Numbered from the stretch's first letter, positions 1 to 8,332 are shown. The stretch: 64,000 nt of DNA from Alloalcanivorax xenomutans (GCF_900217905.1 NZ_OBMO01000006.1:1-64000); one strand, 5' to 3'. The notes: generated from the letters alone by a model not told the origin. Program-made: numbers and translations.

Positions 1-1
1 C

Positions 2-64
2 GCCCGCACCGCCTTCGCCCTGATGAAGCAGCAACAAGAATATTGCCCCGCAAAGCTCTTTTAA
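2..64 (+). CDS. C-terminal tail of a gene cut by the window edge, possibly an IS110-type transposase
   Basis: An open frame enters from the left edge and stops with TAA at 62-64, giving 20 residues that begin ARTAFALMKQQQ. A tail of the form ART-A-AL is common at the C-terminus of IS110/IS1111-type transposases, which is why that family is suggested. The fragment is too short to be sure, and no terminal repeat can be examined here. It could equally be the end of an unrelated protein. Confidence 0.3.
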   Translation, partial: ARTAFALMKQQQEYCPAKLF

Positions 65-113
65 GCGTTGCAGGGCACCATAGAATCTCCCACAGTGGTT
101 TCGTAGAGCTCCT

Positions 114-482
114 TCAATACCGCCCTTCCTCGCGCAGTGCCTCCTCGATCGGCCTCACTTCAATCGTGCCCAGCCGCGCCGACGGCCAGCCCTGGGCCAG
201 GCGCAGGGCTTCATCGAAATCCTGTGCTTCGATCAGGAAAAAGCCGCCCAGCTGCTCCTTGGTTTCCGCGAATGGACCATCGGTGACCGAGACCTTGCCG
301 CCACGGACGCGGGTGGTTTTGGCCCGACGCGCGCTTTGCAGGGCGTGGGTGTCGACCAGGTGCCCCCCGGCGCGCAAGGTTTCCACATAGTCCAGCGTTT
401 CCTGGCGCAGCGCCTGCCATTGTTCCCGCGTCAGATCGGTGAGAGCCTGTTCCGCTTCATAGGCCAGACAGAGAAATTTCAT
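114..482 (-). CDS. YciI/DGPF-domain protein
   Basis: A 122-residue protein starting MKFLCLAYEAEQ, with the motif VTDGPFAETKEQLGGFFLIEA near the middle. That motif is diagnostic of the YCII-related / DGPF domain, a small dimeric alpha-beta (ferredoxin-like) fold often encoded next to ECF sigma factors or regulators. The biochemical role of this family is generally unknown. It is transcribed away from the AraC-type regulator at 678, and the 195-bp space between them holds three tandem 12-bp repeats. The length is normal for the family and no catalytic claim can be made. Confidence 0.85.
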   Translation of the reverse strand: MKFLCLAYEAEQALTDLTREQWQALRQETLDYVETLRAGGHLVDTHALQSARRAKTTRVRGGKVSVTDGPFAETKEQLGGFFLIEAQDFDEALRLAQGWPSARLGTIEVRPIEEALREEGRY

Positions 483-589
483 TTTTTATTCCCATGGGAT
501 GCTGATACCACTGAAGAGTAGAGGGGCGCTGCACAAATGTTCCAGACGCACCCCCGTCCGGGGTTGTATTGATGATCAATTGCACTAAC

Positions 590-625
590 CGATTTCTGTA
601 TCTATTTCTGTACCTGTTTCTGTAA
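590..625 (+). repeat. three tandem 12-bp repeats between divergent genes (operator candidate)
   Basis: Three exact-period 12-mers follow one another: CGATTTCTGTAT, CTATTTCTGTAC and CTGTTTCTGTAA, sharing the core TTTCTGTA. They lie between the YciI-type gene (start 482) and the AraC-type regulator (start 678). Their position suggests binding sites for the adjacent regulator; that is inference. Confidence 0.6.
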
Positions 626-677
626 TAGTAATGACACCACGGGGCGAATCCGCTCCAGACAGTGGCAAGGAACGGCA

Positions 678-1514
678 ATGACGTCCACCAATTGGGTTGA
701 TCTGTCTCGCGATCCGGAAACCGGGATCGAGAGTTTGCGCGCCCATTTCGAAGGTCACGCCTACGATCCGCATTGGCATGATACCTATGCCATCGGGCTC
801 ACCGAACAGGGCGTGCAGCGGTTTCATCTGGGGCGCACCCGCCATGAGAGCACACCAGGTAAAGTGATTCTGCTGGAACCCGGTGATGTCCATGACGGCC
901 ACGGGCCGACGCCGGAAGGCTTTACCTACCGGCTACTGTACATTGATCCGCAATGGCTGCATCAGCGGTTGGGAGGATTGTTCGAACAGCGCCCCGATCA
1001 TTACCGCATGGCGTTTCAGGATGCCATGAGCAGCGACGTGCGGCTGGCTCGCGCCATCGGTACTGCTTTCGATGTGATGCATCACGGCGATTTTCGTATC
1101 ACCCGGCAGGCGGCGTTGGATACGCTGCTGGAGCGGCTGACCTGCCATGTGCAATGGCGGCGCCGGCCGCAGCCGCATCCGGCGATGCCGTTGCTGGCGG
1201 CGAAGACGCGGGAATTCCTGCATGCTCATATTGCCGAGGATATCGGCATGGACGACGTGGCGCGGGCGCTCGGCTGCGACCGTTTCCGTATCACGCGGGC
1301 CTTTAAAGCGGCGTTCGGCATGTCGCCGCACGCTTATCTGGTGCAACTGCGTCTGGTCGAAGCCCGCCGCTTGCTGGCTCGGGGCGAAACACCGGCGGAA
1401 GTGGCGGCGGCCACCGGGTTCGCCGATCAAAGTCATCTTGGACGCTGGTTTCGCCGTGCTTATGCGATGACGCCGGCCTATTACCGTAATCGTTGCTCAA
1501 AGCTTCCAGACTGA
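678..1514 (+). CDS. AraC-family transcriptional regulator
   Basis: A 278-residue protein. The first 100 or so residues look like an AraC-type cupin sensor (HWHDTYAIGLTEQGVQRF, later EPGDVHDGHG). The last 100 carry the double helix-turn-helix ending in a typical GFADQSHLGRWFRRAYAMTP segment. ATG at 678 follows an AAGGAA ribosome site. The downstream LysE-type exporter begins 51 bases after its stop, in the same direction, so exporter control by this regulator is a reasonable inference. The tandem repeats at 590-625 just upstream may be its own operator. The ligand is unknown. Confidence 0.9.
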   Translation: MTSTNWVDLSRDPETGIESLRAHFEGHAYDPHWHDTYAIGLTEQGVQRFHLGRTRHESTPGKVILLEPGDVHDGHGPTPEGFTYRLLYIDPQWLHQRLGGLFEQRPDHYRMAFQDAMSSDVRLARAIGTAFDVMHHGDFRITRQAALDTLLERLTCHVQWRRRPQPHPAMPLLAAKTREFLHAHIAEDIGMDDVARALGCDRFRITRAFKAAFGMSPHAYLVQLRLVEARRLLARGETPAEVAAATGFADQSHLGRWFRRAYAMTPAYYRNRCSKLPD

Positions 1515-1565
1515 CAACGGCCGCTACGCGACGATAGCCCTCCCATCTGGTTGAGGGTTGGTGTC

Positions 1566-2174
1566 ATGGAATCCCTGGTCGCGTTTTTTCTGTTTGCCTT
1601 TGTCGCCTCGATCACGCCCGGTCCCACTAATGTTCTGGTGATGAGCAACGCTTCCCGTCATGGCTGGCCTTCGGCGCTGCCCATGGTGATCGGCGGCTGC
1701 GCCGCCGCCGCCACCATCGTGCTGTTGGTCGGCAGCGGCCTGACCCGCTCCCTGGCGGAGCACCCCCAGATCCAGCGGGCCATCGCCTGGACGGGTGTGG
1801 CCTGGCTGAGCTGGATGGCCTGGCATCTGTTCCGCAGCGATTCCCTTGGTGACGACGAACGGGTGCTCGGCCGCGGCCGTGGCTTCACCGTGGCCGCCAC
1901 CCTGCAACTAGTGAATCCGAAAGTCTGGATGATGGCGCTGGCGGTCATGGGGGTGTTCGTCACCCCGGGCGCCGGGCAGGGCGGTCGCGTGGCTTTGTTG
2001 TCGCTGATCTTCTTTCTGGTGGCGTTGCCGTGCATGGCGACCTGGGCCTGGCTGGGCATCAAAGCCGCCGCCTGGACCCGATCACCGGGGCGCCTGCGCT
2101 GGTTTAACCGCGCCATGGCGCTGCTGTTGCTGCTCACCGCCTGGTCCACGGTGGTGGACGTTCGGGTGTTGTGA
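1566..2174 (+). CDS. LysE/RhtB-family amino-acid exporter
   Basis: A 202-residue hydrophobic inner-membrane protein with about six predicted membrane helices. The N-terminal ITPGPTNVLVM segment (residues 16-26) is the LysE/RhtB family signature. I chose ATG at 1566 because it gives the usual short N-terminus before the first helix; a TTG at 1551 would add five residues. The family exports amino acids or analogues such as lysine, threonine or homoserine lactone; the substrate cannot be read from sequence. It follows the AraC regulator closely and may be its target. Confidence 0.88.
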   Translation: MESLVAFFLFAFVASITPGPTNVLVMSNASRHGWPSALPMVIGGCAAAATIVLLVGSGLTRSLAEHPQIQRAIAWTGVAWLSWMAWHLFRSDSLGDDERVLGRGRGFTVAATLQLVNPKVWMMALAVMGVFVTPGAGQGGRVALLSLIFFLVALPCMATWAWLGIKAAAWTRSPGRLRWFNRAMALLLLLTAWSTVVDVRVL

Positions 2175-2379
2175 AGAGCGCTTGATATCACACGCGGTCC
2201 TGGCCGATCAAACCCCGGATGAGGCATACTTCGCGACGCTGCCCGCAATTAAAACGGCAGCACGATTGCCTGGCGCGTTCCACTCGAAAATCCCGGAACA
2301 CTGTCCGAACAAGTGGCGCTACCCGTTGAGGCGCCCCTCACGATAGACAGTGTCAAGTCATGGACTGGAAAGACTCCGA

Positions 2380-2514
2380 ATGATGAATTGGATCCCTATA
2401 GTTTTCTTTACGTTCAAGATTGTCGTGTTCGGCACGGGCATGTTCTTCGCCATCAAGTGGCACTACGACAAAGGGAAGAAGAAAAAAGAAAATAACGAAA
2501 TCAGCCGACGGTAA
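2380..2514 (+). CDS. small single-span membrane protein, 44 residues
   Basis: A short frame begins ATG ATG at 2380, preceded by GGAAAG at 2367-2372, and ends with TAA at 2512-2514. The product starts MMNWIPIVFFTFKIVVFGTG, continues MFFAIKWHYDKGKKKKE and ends in a charged tail. The first 28 residues form one hydrophobic helix and the C-terminus is strongly basic, so a single-span protein with a positively charged cytoplasmic tail is likely. I recall similar tiny conserved proteins in pseudomonads but no function for them. The aromatic/basic boundary and ribosome site support real coding. Confidence 0.6.
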   Translation: MMNWIPIVFFTFKIVVFGTGMFFAIKWHYDKGKKKKENNEISRR

Positions 2515-2559
2515 GCGCCCGCCGATAGGGATGGTGGGCGCGGTTTCCATTTTTGGGCG

Positions 2560-4002
2560 TCAGGCGTTATGCCCCAACCTGCGCAGCCGCTGCAACAACA
2601 CACAGGACACCACCGCCGCCGTCAGGTTGTACAACATGGCAACGACGAACGCGTCCACGTGGGCGGCGGCAGGCTCCGCCGCCGGGGCGGCCCGCAAAGT
2701 GCCGAGGAACAGCATGCCCATGGCGCAGACGCCGAGGGCGGCGCCCACCTGTTGCAGTGTGGAGATCACCCCGGAGGCCATGCCCGCCTGCCGCCGCGGC
2801 ACCACCCCAAGAATCAGATTCAGCAACGGGGTCATTACCAGGCCCTGACCAAAGCCCACCGCGATCAATGCCGGAATCCACCAAGCCAACAGGCCTCCCT
2901 CCGCTGTCCACTTCACCTGCATGATCAGTAAGCCCAGGGAAACCGCGTAAAGACCACCCCCGGCTACCAGTGTCGTGGCGCCATAGCGTGATACCCAGCG
3001 TGAAGCCAGCAATGACGACGCCATGAAACCAGCACTGGCCGGTGCGAACAGCGCCCCGGCCTGGAACGGATCCAGCCCCAGCCCGGTTTGCACCAGTAGC
3101 GCGAAGCACAGGAAGAAGGAGCTGGAGGTGGAATAAATCAGTGTGACCAGCACACAGCCCAGGGCGAAAGCCGGTTGTCGCAGTAGCGTCATATCCACCA
3201 GAGGGAGAAGCCCCCGGCGTTGCCGGCGACGTTGCTGAAGACTGAATTGCGCCAGCAACAGGCCGGATAGTACCAGCGCGCCCCAGCACCACAGCGGCCA
3301 GTGCCGGGCCGGGCCTTCCAGTAGTGCTACCAGCAACAGTGTCAAACCGGCGGCCACCAGCAGTACACCGACACCATCCAGATCCGGCCGCTGCTCCAGG
3401 CGGGATTCGGCCACGCGCCCGCCGAACAGCAGTGTCAGCAGCCCGATGGGGAGATTGATCAGAAAGATGGTGCGCCAGCCCAGACCGGCCAGGTCCAGAT
3501 GCACCAGCCAGCCGCCCAGCACTTGCCCGGCAATGGCCGCAAACCCCAGTGTCATGCCCAGCCAGGCAAACGCCCGGCGCTGAGTGTCGGCGTCGTAGAG
3601 CACGCGCAGAGAGGCGTAGATCTGCGGAAAGAGCAGAGCAGCGGCACCGCCCTGGAACACCCGGGCGGCGATCAGCGCTTCCGCCGTGGGGGCGATGCCG
3701 CACAGCAGAGAAGCCAGGGTGAAAAGCGTCATCCCCCAGAGATACAGACGCCGCCGTCCAAAGCGGTCGCCGAGACGGCCGCCGGTGATGAGCAGAGCGC
3801 CGAAGGCCAGTTCATAGCCAGCCAGCACGAAGCCGATTTGCGTGAAACTGGCACCCAGGTCCCGCTGCATGCTGGGGATCGCCACATTGACCACGAACAG
3901 ATCAAAAATGGTGACAAAGCCGCCGAGCAACAATAGCGGTAGACCGGGAATGCCCTTGCCATGGGGAAGGGACGAAGCAAGGGGGGAACGGGATGCCATC
4001 AT
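2560..4002 (-). CDS. DHA2-type MFS drug-resistance transporter (EmrB/QacA-like)
   Basis: A 480-residue transporter with about 14 membrane helices. It has an MFS motif A, GGRLGDRFGRRR, at residues 74-85, and a helix-5-like region containing GQVLGGWLVH. These features fit the EmrB/QacA (DHA2) proton-driven efflux group. The gene is divergent from an XRE/MmyB-type regulator at 4094, with 91 bp between them carrying direct repeats (4044-4081). Control of this exporter by that regulator is likely. The substrate is unknown. A GAGGAG ribosome site precedes the ATG. Confidence 0.88.
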   Translation of the reverse strand: MMASRSPLASSLPHGKGIPGLPLLLLGGFVTIFDLFVVNVAIPSMQRDLGASFTQIGFVLAGYELAFGALLITGGRLGDRFGRRRLYLWGMTLFTLASLLCGIAPTAEALIAARVFQGGAAALLFPQIYASLRVLYDADTQRRAFAWLGMTLGFAAIAGQVLGGWLVHLDLAGLGWRTIFLINLPIGLLTLLFGGRVAESRLEQRPDLDGVGVLLVAAGLTLLLVALLEGPARHWPLWCWGALVLSGLLLAQFSLQQRRRQRRGLLPLVDMTLLRQPAFALGCVLVTLIYSTSSSFFLCFALLVQTGLGLDPFQAGALFAPASAGFMASSLLASRWVSRYGATTLVAGGGLYAVSLGLLIMQVKWTAEGGLLAWWIPALIAVGFGQGLVMTPLLNLILGVVPRRQAGMASGVISTLQQVGAALGVCAMGMLFLGTLRAAPAAEPAAAHVDAFVVAMLYNLTAAVVSCVLLQRLRRLGHNA

Positions 4003-4043
4003 GGTCTCCTCTTGTGGTTGAAGAGGAGCTATTCTGGCGACCC

Positions 4044-4081
4044 TTTATCGCATTACAATTTAGCTGTTTATCCTATTACAA
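4044..4081 (+). promoter_or_regulatory. direct repeats in the MFS / MmyB-regulator divergent promoter
   Basis: TTTATCGCATTACAA (4044-4058) and TTTATCCTATTACAA (4067-4081) match at 13 of 15 positions and are offset by 23 bp, about two helical turns. They sit directly before the regulator's ribosome site. This arrangement fits a cooperative repressor operator. Confidence 0.55.
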
Positions 4082-4093
4082 GAGGTAACCCCC

Positions 4094-4891
4094 ATGGCCA
4101 CGCCAAGGCTGCAGCGCACACGCCGGGAACTGGCCGCTTTTCTGCGCGCCCGCCGGGAGGCGATCACTCCGGAGCAGGTGGGGCTGGCGGACAGTGGACG
4201 CCGGCGCACGCCCGGTTTGCGCCGTGAGGAAGTGGCCACGCTCGCCGGAGTCGGAGTGACCTGGTACACCTGGCTGGAACAGGGGCGTGACATCGGCGTG
4301 TCCGCGCCGGTGCTGGAACGTATCGCCCGGGTGCTCAAACTGGACGGCGCCCAGCGCCGCCATCTGTTTTTGCTGGCACAGAACCGGCCGCCGGTGGAAC
4401 CGGGCAAAACCTGGTGCTCGGTGCCCCCGCTGGTACGGCGTTTAATGGACGACTGGCCCCACCATCCGGCTTACGTGCTCAATTTGCGCTGGGATGTGCT
4501 GGCCTGGAACGCGGCGGCCCAGACCCTGTTTGATTTCGAGCAGCGGCCGGCGGGGCAGCGCAATCTGCTGTGGCTGTTGTTCACCGCCGAGGACCTTCGC
4601 GGCGTGTTCGTGAACTGGGCCGAACAAGCGCCGCGCATGCTGGCCAGCTTCCGCCGTGATTTCGTGCGCGCCACCACCGATCCCAGCATCACCGATCTGG
4701 TTCGGCAATTGGAACGGGCCTCGCCGGAATTCCGCCAATGGTGGCCCGGCCAGGACGTGCAAGCGCCGTGCACGGGCAGCCGGGAGTTGTTTCGCGATGG
4801 GCAAGTCCAGCGCTACCAGCACACCACCCTGATCGTGGACGAGGATCGCCATCTGCGTCTGGTGGTGTACGCGCGGGATGAACACTCTTAA
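4094..4891 (+). CDS. XRE-family regulator with MmyB-like ligand-binding domain
   Basis: A 265-residue protein. Residues 8-90 form an XRE helix-turn-helix with the family hallmark RRTPGLRREEVA (37-48) followed by LAGVGVTWYTWLEQGR. The remaining residues match the MmyB-like ligand-binding domain, a PAS-like fold thought to bind fatty acid or similar ligands. It is divergent from the DHA2 exporter, the usual setting for such regulators. ATG 4094 follows AGAGG. Its 3' end overlaps the convergent LysR gene by four bases. Confidence 0.88.
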   Translation: MATPRLQRTRRELAAFLRARREAITPEQVGLADSGRRRTPGLRREEVATLAGVGVTWYTWLEQGRDIGVSAPVLERIARVLKLDGAQRRHLFLLAQNRPPVEPGKTWCSVPPLVRRLMDDWPHHPAYVLNLRWDVLAWNAAAQTLFDFEQRPAGQRNLLWLLFTAEDLRGVFVNWAEQAPRMLASFRRDFVRATTDPSITDLVRQLERASPEFRQWWPGQDVQAPCTGSRELFRDGQVQRYQHTTLIVDEDRHLRLVVYARDEHS

Positions 4892-5790
4892 CGCCGGGGC
4901 GCGGGGCGCAGGCGTTCGCCGATCACCGTTTCCAGCCACTGGGAAAACACCTGGAAGCGGTGCGACAGATGCAGGCGCTGCGGATACAGCAAAGTGATGT
5001 CCATGGGCTCCGCCCGCCACTCGGGGAGCACTTCGCGGAGCAGACCGTTTTCCAGATCCTCGCGAACATCGTAGGCCGGCACCTGGATCATACCCAGCCC
5101 GGCCCGGCAGCAGGCGATATACAACTCGGTGTTGTTCACCGCCACGGCGCCGGGTATCTCCACCTGGTGGTATTCACCATCGCGCAGATACTCCCAGGGC
5201 TCGGGGCGGCCCTGGCTGGGCGCGATATAGTGCACCGCCCGATGTGACGGCAGTTCTTCCACTGTACGCGGTGTACCATGGCGCCGCAGGTACGCCGGGC
5301 TGGCGCAATTGATCAGCTCCAATTGCCCCAACGGCCGGGCGATCAACGAGGAGTCGGCCAGTGGACCGACGCGGATGACACAGTCCACCGCTTCCTGCAC
5401 CAGGTCCACCTGGCGGTCGGCCACGCACAGATCCACCTTGATATCCGGATAGCGGTCAAGAAAGGCCGGTAGCGCCGGAGCCAGGACCAGCCGGCCGATA
5501 CGGGCCGGCACATTGACGCGGATGCGGCCGGCCGGGGCCTTGCCGGGGCGGAACAGCTCCTCGGTTTCTTCGTAATCGGCAAGCAGGCGCACACAACGAT
5601 CGTAGAAACGATGCCCTTCCTCGGTGACGGTGACCTGGCGTGTGGTGCGATGCAGCAGCCGCGCGCCGACACGCTGTTCCAGCGTTTTGATCGCGCCGGA
5701 CACCGACGAGCGCGGCAGCGGCAGGGTTTCCGCGGCACGGGTGAAGTTGCCGCAGTCCACCACACGCACGAAGATTCTGAGCAGTTCCAA
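4888..5790 (-). CDS. LysR-family regulator
   Basis: A 300-residue protein with the LysR helix-turn-helix in the first 60 residues (FVRVVDCGNFTRAAETLPLP, then SVSGAIKTLEQRVGARLLHR) and a periplasmic-binding-protein-like effector domain. The region containing SSLIARPLGQLELINCASPAY places it in the large PBP2_CrgA-like subgroup. It is divergent from a TetR gene at 5959 rather than from a metabolic gene, so no target can be named from context. It converges with the MmyB-type gene, overlapping by four bases. Confidence 0.88.
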   Translation of the reverse strand: MELLRIFVRVVDCGNFTRAAETLPLPRSSVSGAIKTLEQRVGARLLHRTTRQVTVTEEGHRFYDRCVRLLADYEETEELFRPGKAPAGRIRVNVPARIGRLVLAPALPAFLDRYPDIKVDLCVADRQVDLVQEAVDCVIRVGPLADSSLIARPLGQLELINCASPAYLRRHGTPRTVEELPSHRAVHYIAPSQGRPEPWEYLRDGEYHQVEIPGAVAVNNTELYIACCRAGLGMIQVPAYDVREDLENGLLREVLPEWRAEPMDITLLYPQRLHLSHRFQVFSQWLETVIGERLRPAPRR

Positions 5791-5958
5791 CCGGTCCAGG
5801 GCGCGCCTCCATTGTTCGTATCGCTCGACAAGTGGAGTGAATATAGCGCTTTTATGATTGCATTAGCGACACATGGGACGGCGGAGGCGGTTTCCTGGGA
5901 CGATCCGGCGTGAACGGATACACTGACGGGCGATGGTGTTCTCGCGTGGAAGGCGCTA

Positions 5959-6570
5959 ATGGAAGGAAGTCCCTTGAAAACCAAGCAACGGCAGCGGCAG
6001 GTGAAGCCCGCGGAAGTACGTCTGGATGAATTGGTCAGTGCGGCCCAGGTGTTGTTTCTGGAAAAGGGTATGAAGGCCACCACGGTGGACGATATCGTCG
6101 AACGGGCCGGTGTCGCCAAGGGCACTTTCTACCATTACTTCAACACCAAAACGGACTTGTTGCCGGCACTTCGCGAGCGCTTCGCCCGTCGTTTCCTGGA
6201 ACGGGTGTCGGAAGCGGTGGAAGCCTGTGCCGAAGACGACTGGCGCGGCCGGCTCAGCGCCTGGTGCCAGCGCAGCCTGTCGATCTGCGTCGAGGACTTT
6301 CGGCTGCACGATCTGGTGTACGCCGATCACTATCATGATCGCAGTGACCCTGATCTGAACCAGGTGCTGGATCAGGTGGAGGCGATTCTGCGCGCCGGCG
6401 GTGAAGCCGGCGCCTGGCCTCAGGCGGATTGGCGGCGGCTGGCGGTCATCGCGTTCTGGAGCATGCACGGTCTGGCCGATGACCTCATCGCCCGCGGTGG
6501 GGACAGCGAGGAGGTGGGGCGCTTTCTCAGCCAGCGGCTATTGGCCATGCTGGGCGGTACCGGAACCTGA
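5959..6570 (+). CDS. TetR/AcrR-family regulator
   Basis: A 203-residue protein with a TetR helix-turn-helix in residues 20-66 (KATTVDDIVERAGVAKGTFYH plus the following YFNTKTDLL). The C-terminal half is helical and diverged, as expected for the ligand and dimer domain. ATG 5959 follows GGAAGGCGC, a weak but plausible ribosome site. Downstream is the convergent tail of a three-gene operon, so it stands alone. Its target is unknown; the divergent LysR gene is the nearest candidate. Confidence 0.85.
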   Translation: MEGSPLKTKQRQRQVKPAEVRLDELVSAAQVLFLEKGMKATTVDDIVERAGVAKGTFYHYFNTKTDLLPALRERFARRFLERVSEAVEACAEDDWRGRLSAWCQRSLSICVEDFRLHDLVYADHYHDRSDPDLNQVLDQVEAILRAGGEAGAWPQADWRRLAVIAFWSMHGLADDLIARGGDSEEVGRFLSQRLLAMLGGTGT

Positions 6571-6810
6571 TCAGGCTTCCCCGGGGAGTGGCTGGTACAA
6601 GGGCCGGCGGCCGAGAACCCTCAAACCGTCGGGCCCGCTTTCCAGCAAACGGTATTCCTCGTTCGCCACCTGGACGGAGAGCTGGTAGCCGGAGGCTTCG
6701 GAGAAGCAGCCTCGCACCTGTTCCATGGCCGCCCTGGCGTCGGCGCTATCGGTTTCGAAATGCCCCAACAGCCGGCCCCGGTGGTGGATGGTCAAACGGT
6801 ACTGCGTCAT
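6571..6810 (-). CDS. small conserved protein of unknown function (79 aa), last gene of the YggS operon
   Basis: Starting at ATG 6810 the product is 79 residues (MTQYRLTIHHRGRLLGHFET...). The ATG overlaps the stop of the upstream glutamine amidotransferase gene as ATGA, so translation is almost certainly coupled. A longer frame from 6837 is less likely. No signal peptide, membrane segment or metal motif is visible; the sequence looks like a compact alpha-beta domain. I cannot assign a function. Its coupling points to a role with the amidotransferase. Confidence 0.7.
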   Translation of the reverse strand: MTQYRLTIHHRGRLLGHFETDSADARAAMEQVRGCFSEASGYQLSVQVANEEYRLLESGPDGLRVLGRRPLYQPLPGEA

Positions 6811-7517
6811 TGTTTTTGCTCCCATTGATCCCGCCACTGAGTCATCAGCCGTCGCGCCGCCCGAATCAGAGAATGGCCGTGTTCCGCGGCGTCCCGGCGC
6901 AACTGTTCCAGATCAATGCCGGCCCCCGACAGTTCCAGGGTGTGGCCGATCAGCCAGCGCTCCAGCTTTTCCGGGTCCGCTTCGATGTGAAACTGCAGGC
7001 CCAGCGCGTGGTGGCCGGCGGCGAACGCCTGGGTCGGGCAAGGCGTCGTCGTGGCCAGACTGGACACGGCCGCCGGCAATTGAATCCGGTCGCCGTGCCA
7101 ATGCAACACCGGCACGTCTTCCAGAGCGGTCAGCGGCGAGGCCAGGCCGGCGCGGGTCAGTTGAACGGGCGCGAAACCGATTTCCTTTTCCGGCATGGCG
7201 CTGATCCGGCCGCCCAGGGCCCGGGCCATCAATTGCGCGCCGAGACAGATGCCGAGCAACGGCTGCCGTTGTCGCAGACGTTCGCTGATCAGGGCCAGCT
7301 CGGATTGCAGATACGGATAGAGACGGTCGTCGAAAGCGCCGATCGGACCGCCGAGTACGATCAGCAGGCCAGGCGGGGCATCGAATAAATCCTCGAGGGT
7401 GTCCACGCCGATATCGCGGTATTGGATTTGCCAACCCCATTCGCGCAGCAGGGGTTCGAGCGTGCCCAGATCCTCGAAAGCCAGGTGGCGCAGGGCCACG
7501 GCGGTGTTCATCGTCAT
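6807..7517 (-). CDS. class I glutamine amidotransferase-like protein
   Basis: A 236-residue stand-alone GATase1 domain. The nucleophile elbow PLLGICLGAQLMA puts the catalytic Cys at 91, and GLQFHIEAD supplies His177 and Glu179, so the Cys-His-Glu triad is complete. It resembles GuaA-amidotransferase-like proteins that act on gamma-glutamyl compounds or feed ammonia to a partner; the substrate is unknown. It overlaps the upstream YggS gene by ATGA (7514-7517) and the downstream small gene by ATGA. All three therefore form one tightly coupled operon. Confidence 0.87.
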   Translation of the reverse strand: MTMNTAVALRHLAFEDLGTLEPLLREWGWQIQYRDIGVDTLEDLFDAPPGLLIVLGGPIGAFDDRLYPYLQSELALISERLRQRQPLLGICLGAQLMARALGGRISAMPEKEIGFAPVQLTRAGLASPLTALEDVPVLHWHGDRIQLPAAVSSLATTTPCPTQAFAAGHHALGLQFHIEADPEKLERWLIGHTLELSGAGIDLEQLRRDAAEHGHSLIRAARRLMTQWRDQWEQKQ

Positions 7518-8332
7518 TGGGTTTGCTCCGCTTGCGGTGTGGGAGAAGAAGCCGCGTCCGGCCAGTAGTGACTGTCGGGCAGGGGACGCGCGCCGAAGAT
7601 GGCCTGACCCACCCGAACCACGGTGGCGCCTTCCTCGATGGCGGTTTCAAAGTCGCCGGACATGCCCATGGATAAGTGCGTCAGATCGATCCGGTCCGGC
7701 GCGCTCTGGCGTAGTTGGTCCCGCAACTGGCGCAACCGGACGAAGCAGGCGCGCACCCGGTCGGTGTCGGACGACCACAACGCCAGGGTCATCAGGCCTC
7801 GGACCCGCAGGCAGGAGAACGGCGTCAATGCCTTCAGAAATGGCGCCACCTGATCCGGCGCCAGGCCATATTTGCTGTCCTCGCCGGAGGTGTTCACCTG
7901 CACCATGACGTCCAGGGCACGGCCTTCCTGCTGCAACCGGCGTTCCAGTGCCTCGGCCACCCGGATGCTGTCCAGGGCCTGAAATTCGCTGGCGAAACGA
8001 GCCACGTAGCGGGCCTTGTTGGTCTGCAGATGGCCGATCACCGACCAGCGCAGGTCGGTCAGATCCGCCAGCGTCTGATGTTTATGGCGGGCTTCCTGAA
8101 CCTTGTTCTCGCCCAGTTCCCGGCAACCGGCGGCGTAGGCCAGCCGCAGCCGTTCCACCGCCACGGTCTTGCTCACTGGCAGCAGGCGTACCGTGGCCGG
8201 GTCCCGGCCGCACCGGTAACAGGCATCGTCGATGCGCCGGCGCACCGACGCCAGATTGGCGCGAATCCGCGCCTCCGTTGCCGCTGGCGGGTAGGATGAA
8301 GGGGGCGTTTGGGTTGGGTCTGGTGTCATCAC
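7514..8332 (-). CDS. YggS/PLPBP-family pyridoxal-phosphate homeostasis protein
   Basis: A 272-residue alanine-racemase-fold (type III) PLP protein. LLPVSKTVAVERL carries the PLP-binding lysine (Lys55), and GCRELGENKVQEA, IGHLQTNKARYVA and LSMGMSGDFETAI are family signatures. YggS proteins bind PLP without known catalysis and keep vitamin B6 and amino-acid pools balanced. This copy is longer than the usual ~230 residues because of an N-terminal extension of about 20 residues and a short C-terminal tail. It is divergent from a MocR-type PLP regulator. It is unusual in being coupled to a glutamine amidotransferase rather than to proC or yggT genes, so it may be a second, specialised copy. Confidence 0.88.
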   Translation of the reverse strand: MMTPDPTQTPPSSYPPAATEARIRANLASVRRRIDDACYRCGRDPATVRLLPVSKTVAVERLRLAYAAGCRELGENKVQEARHKHQTLADLTDLRWSVIGHLQTNKARYVARFASEFQALDSIRVAEALERRLQQEGRALDVMVQVNTSGEDSKYGLAPDQVAPFLKALTPFSCLRVRGLMTLALWSSDTDRVRACFVRLRQLRDQLRQSAPDRIDLTHLSMGMSGDFETAIEEGATVVRVGQAIFGARPLPDSHYWPDAASSPTPQAEQTQ

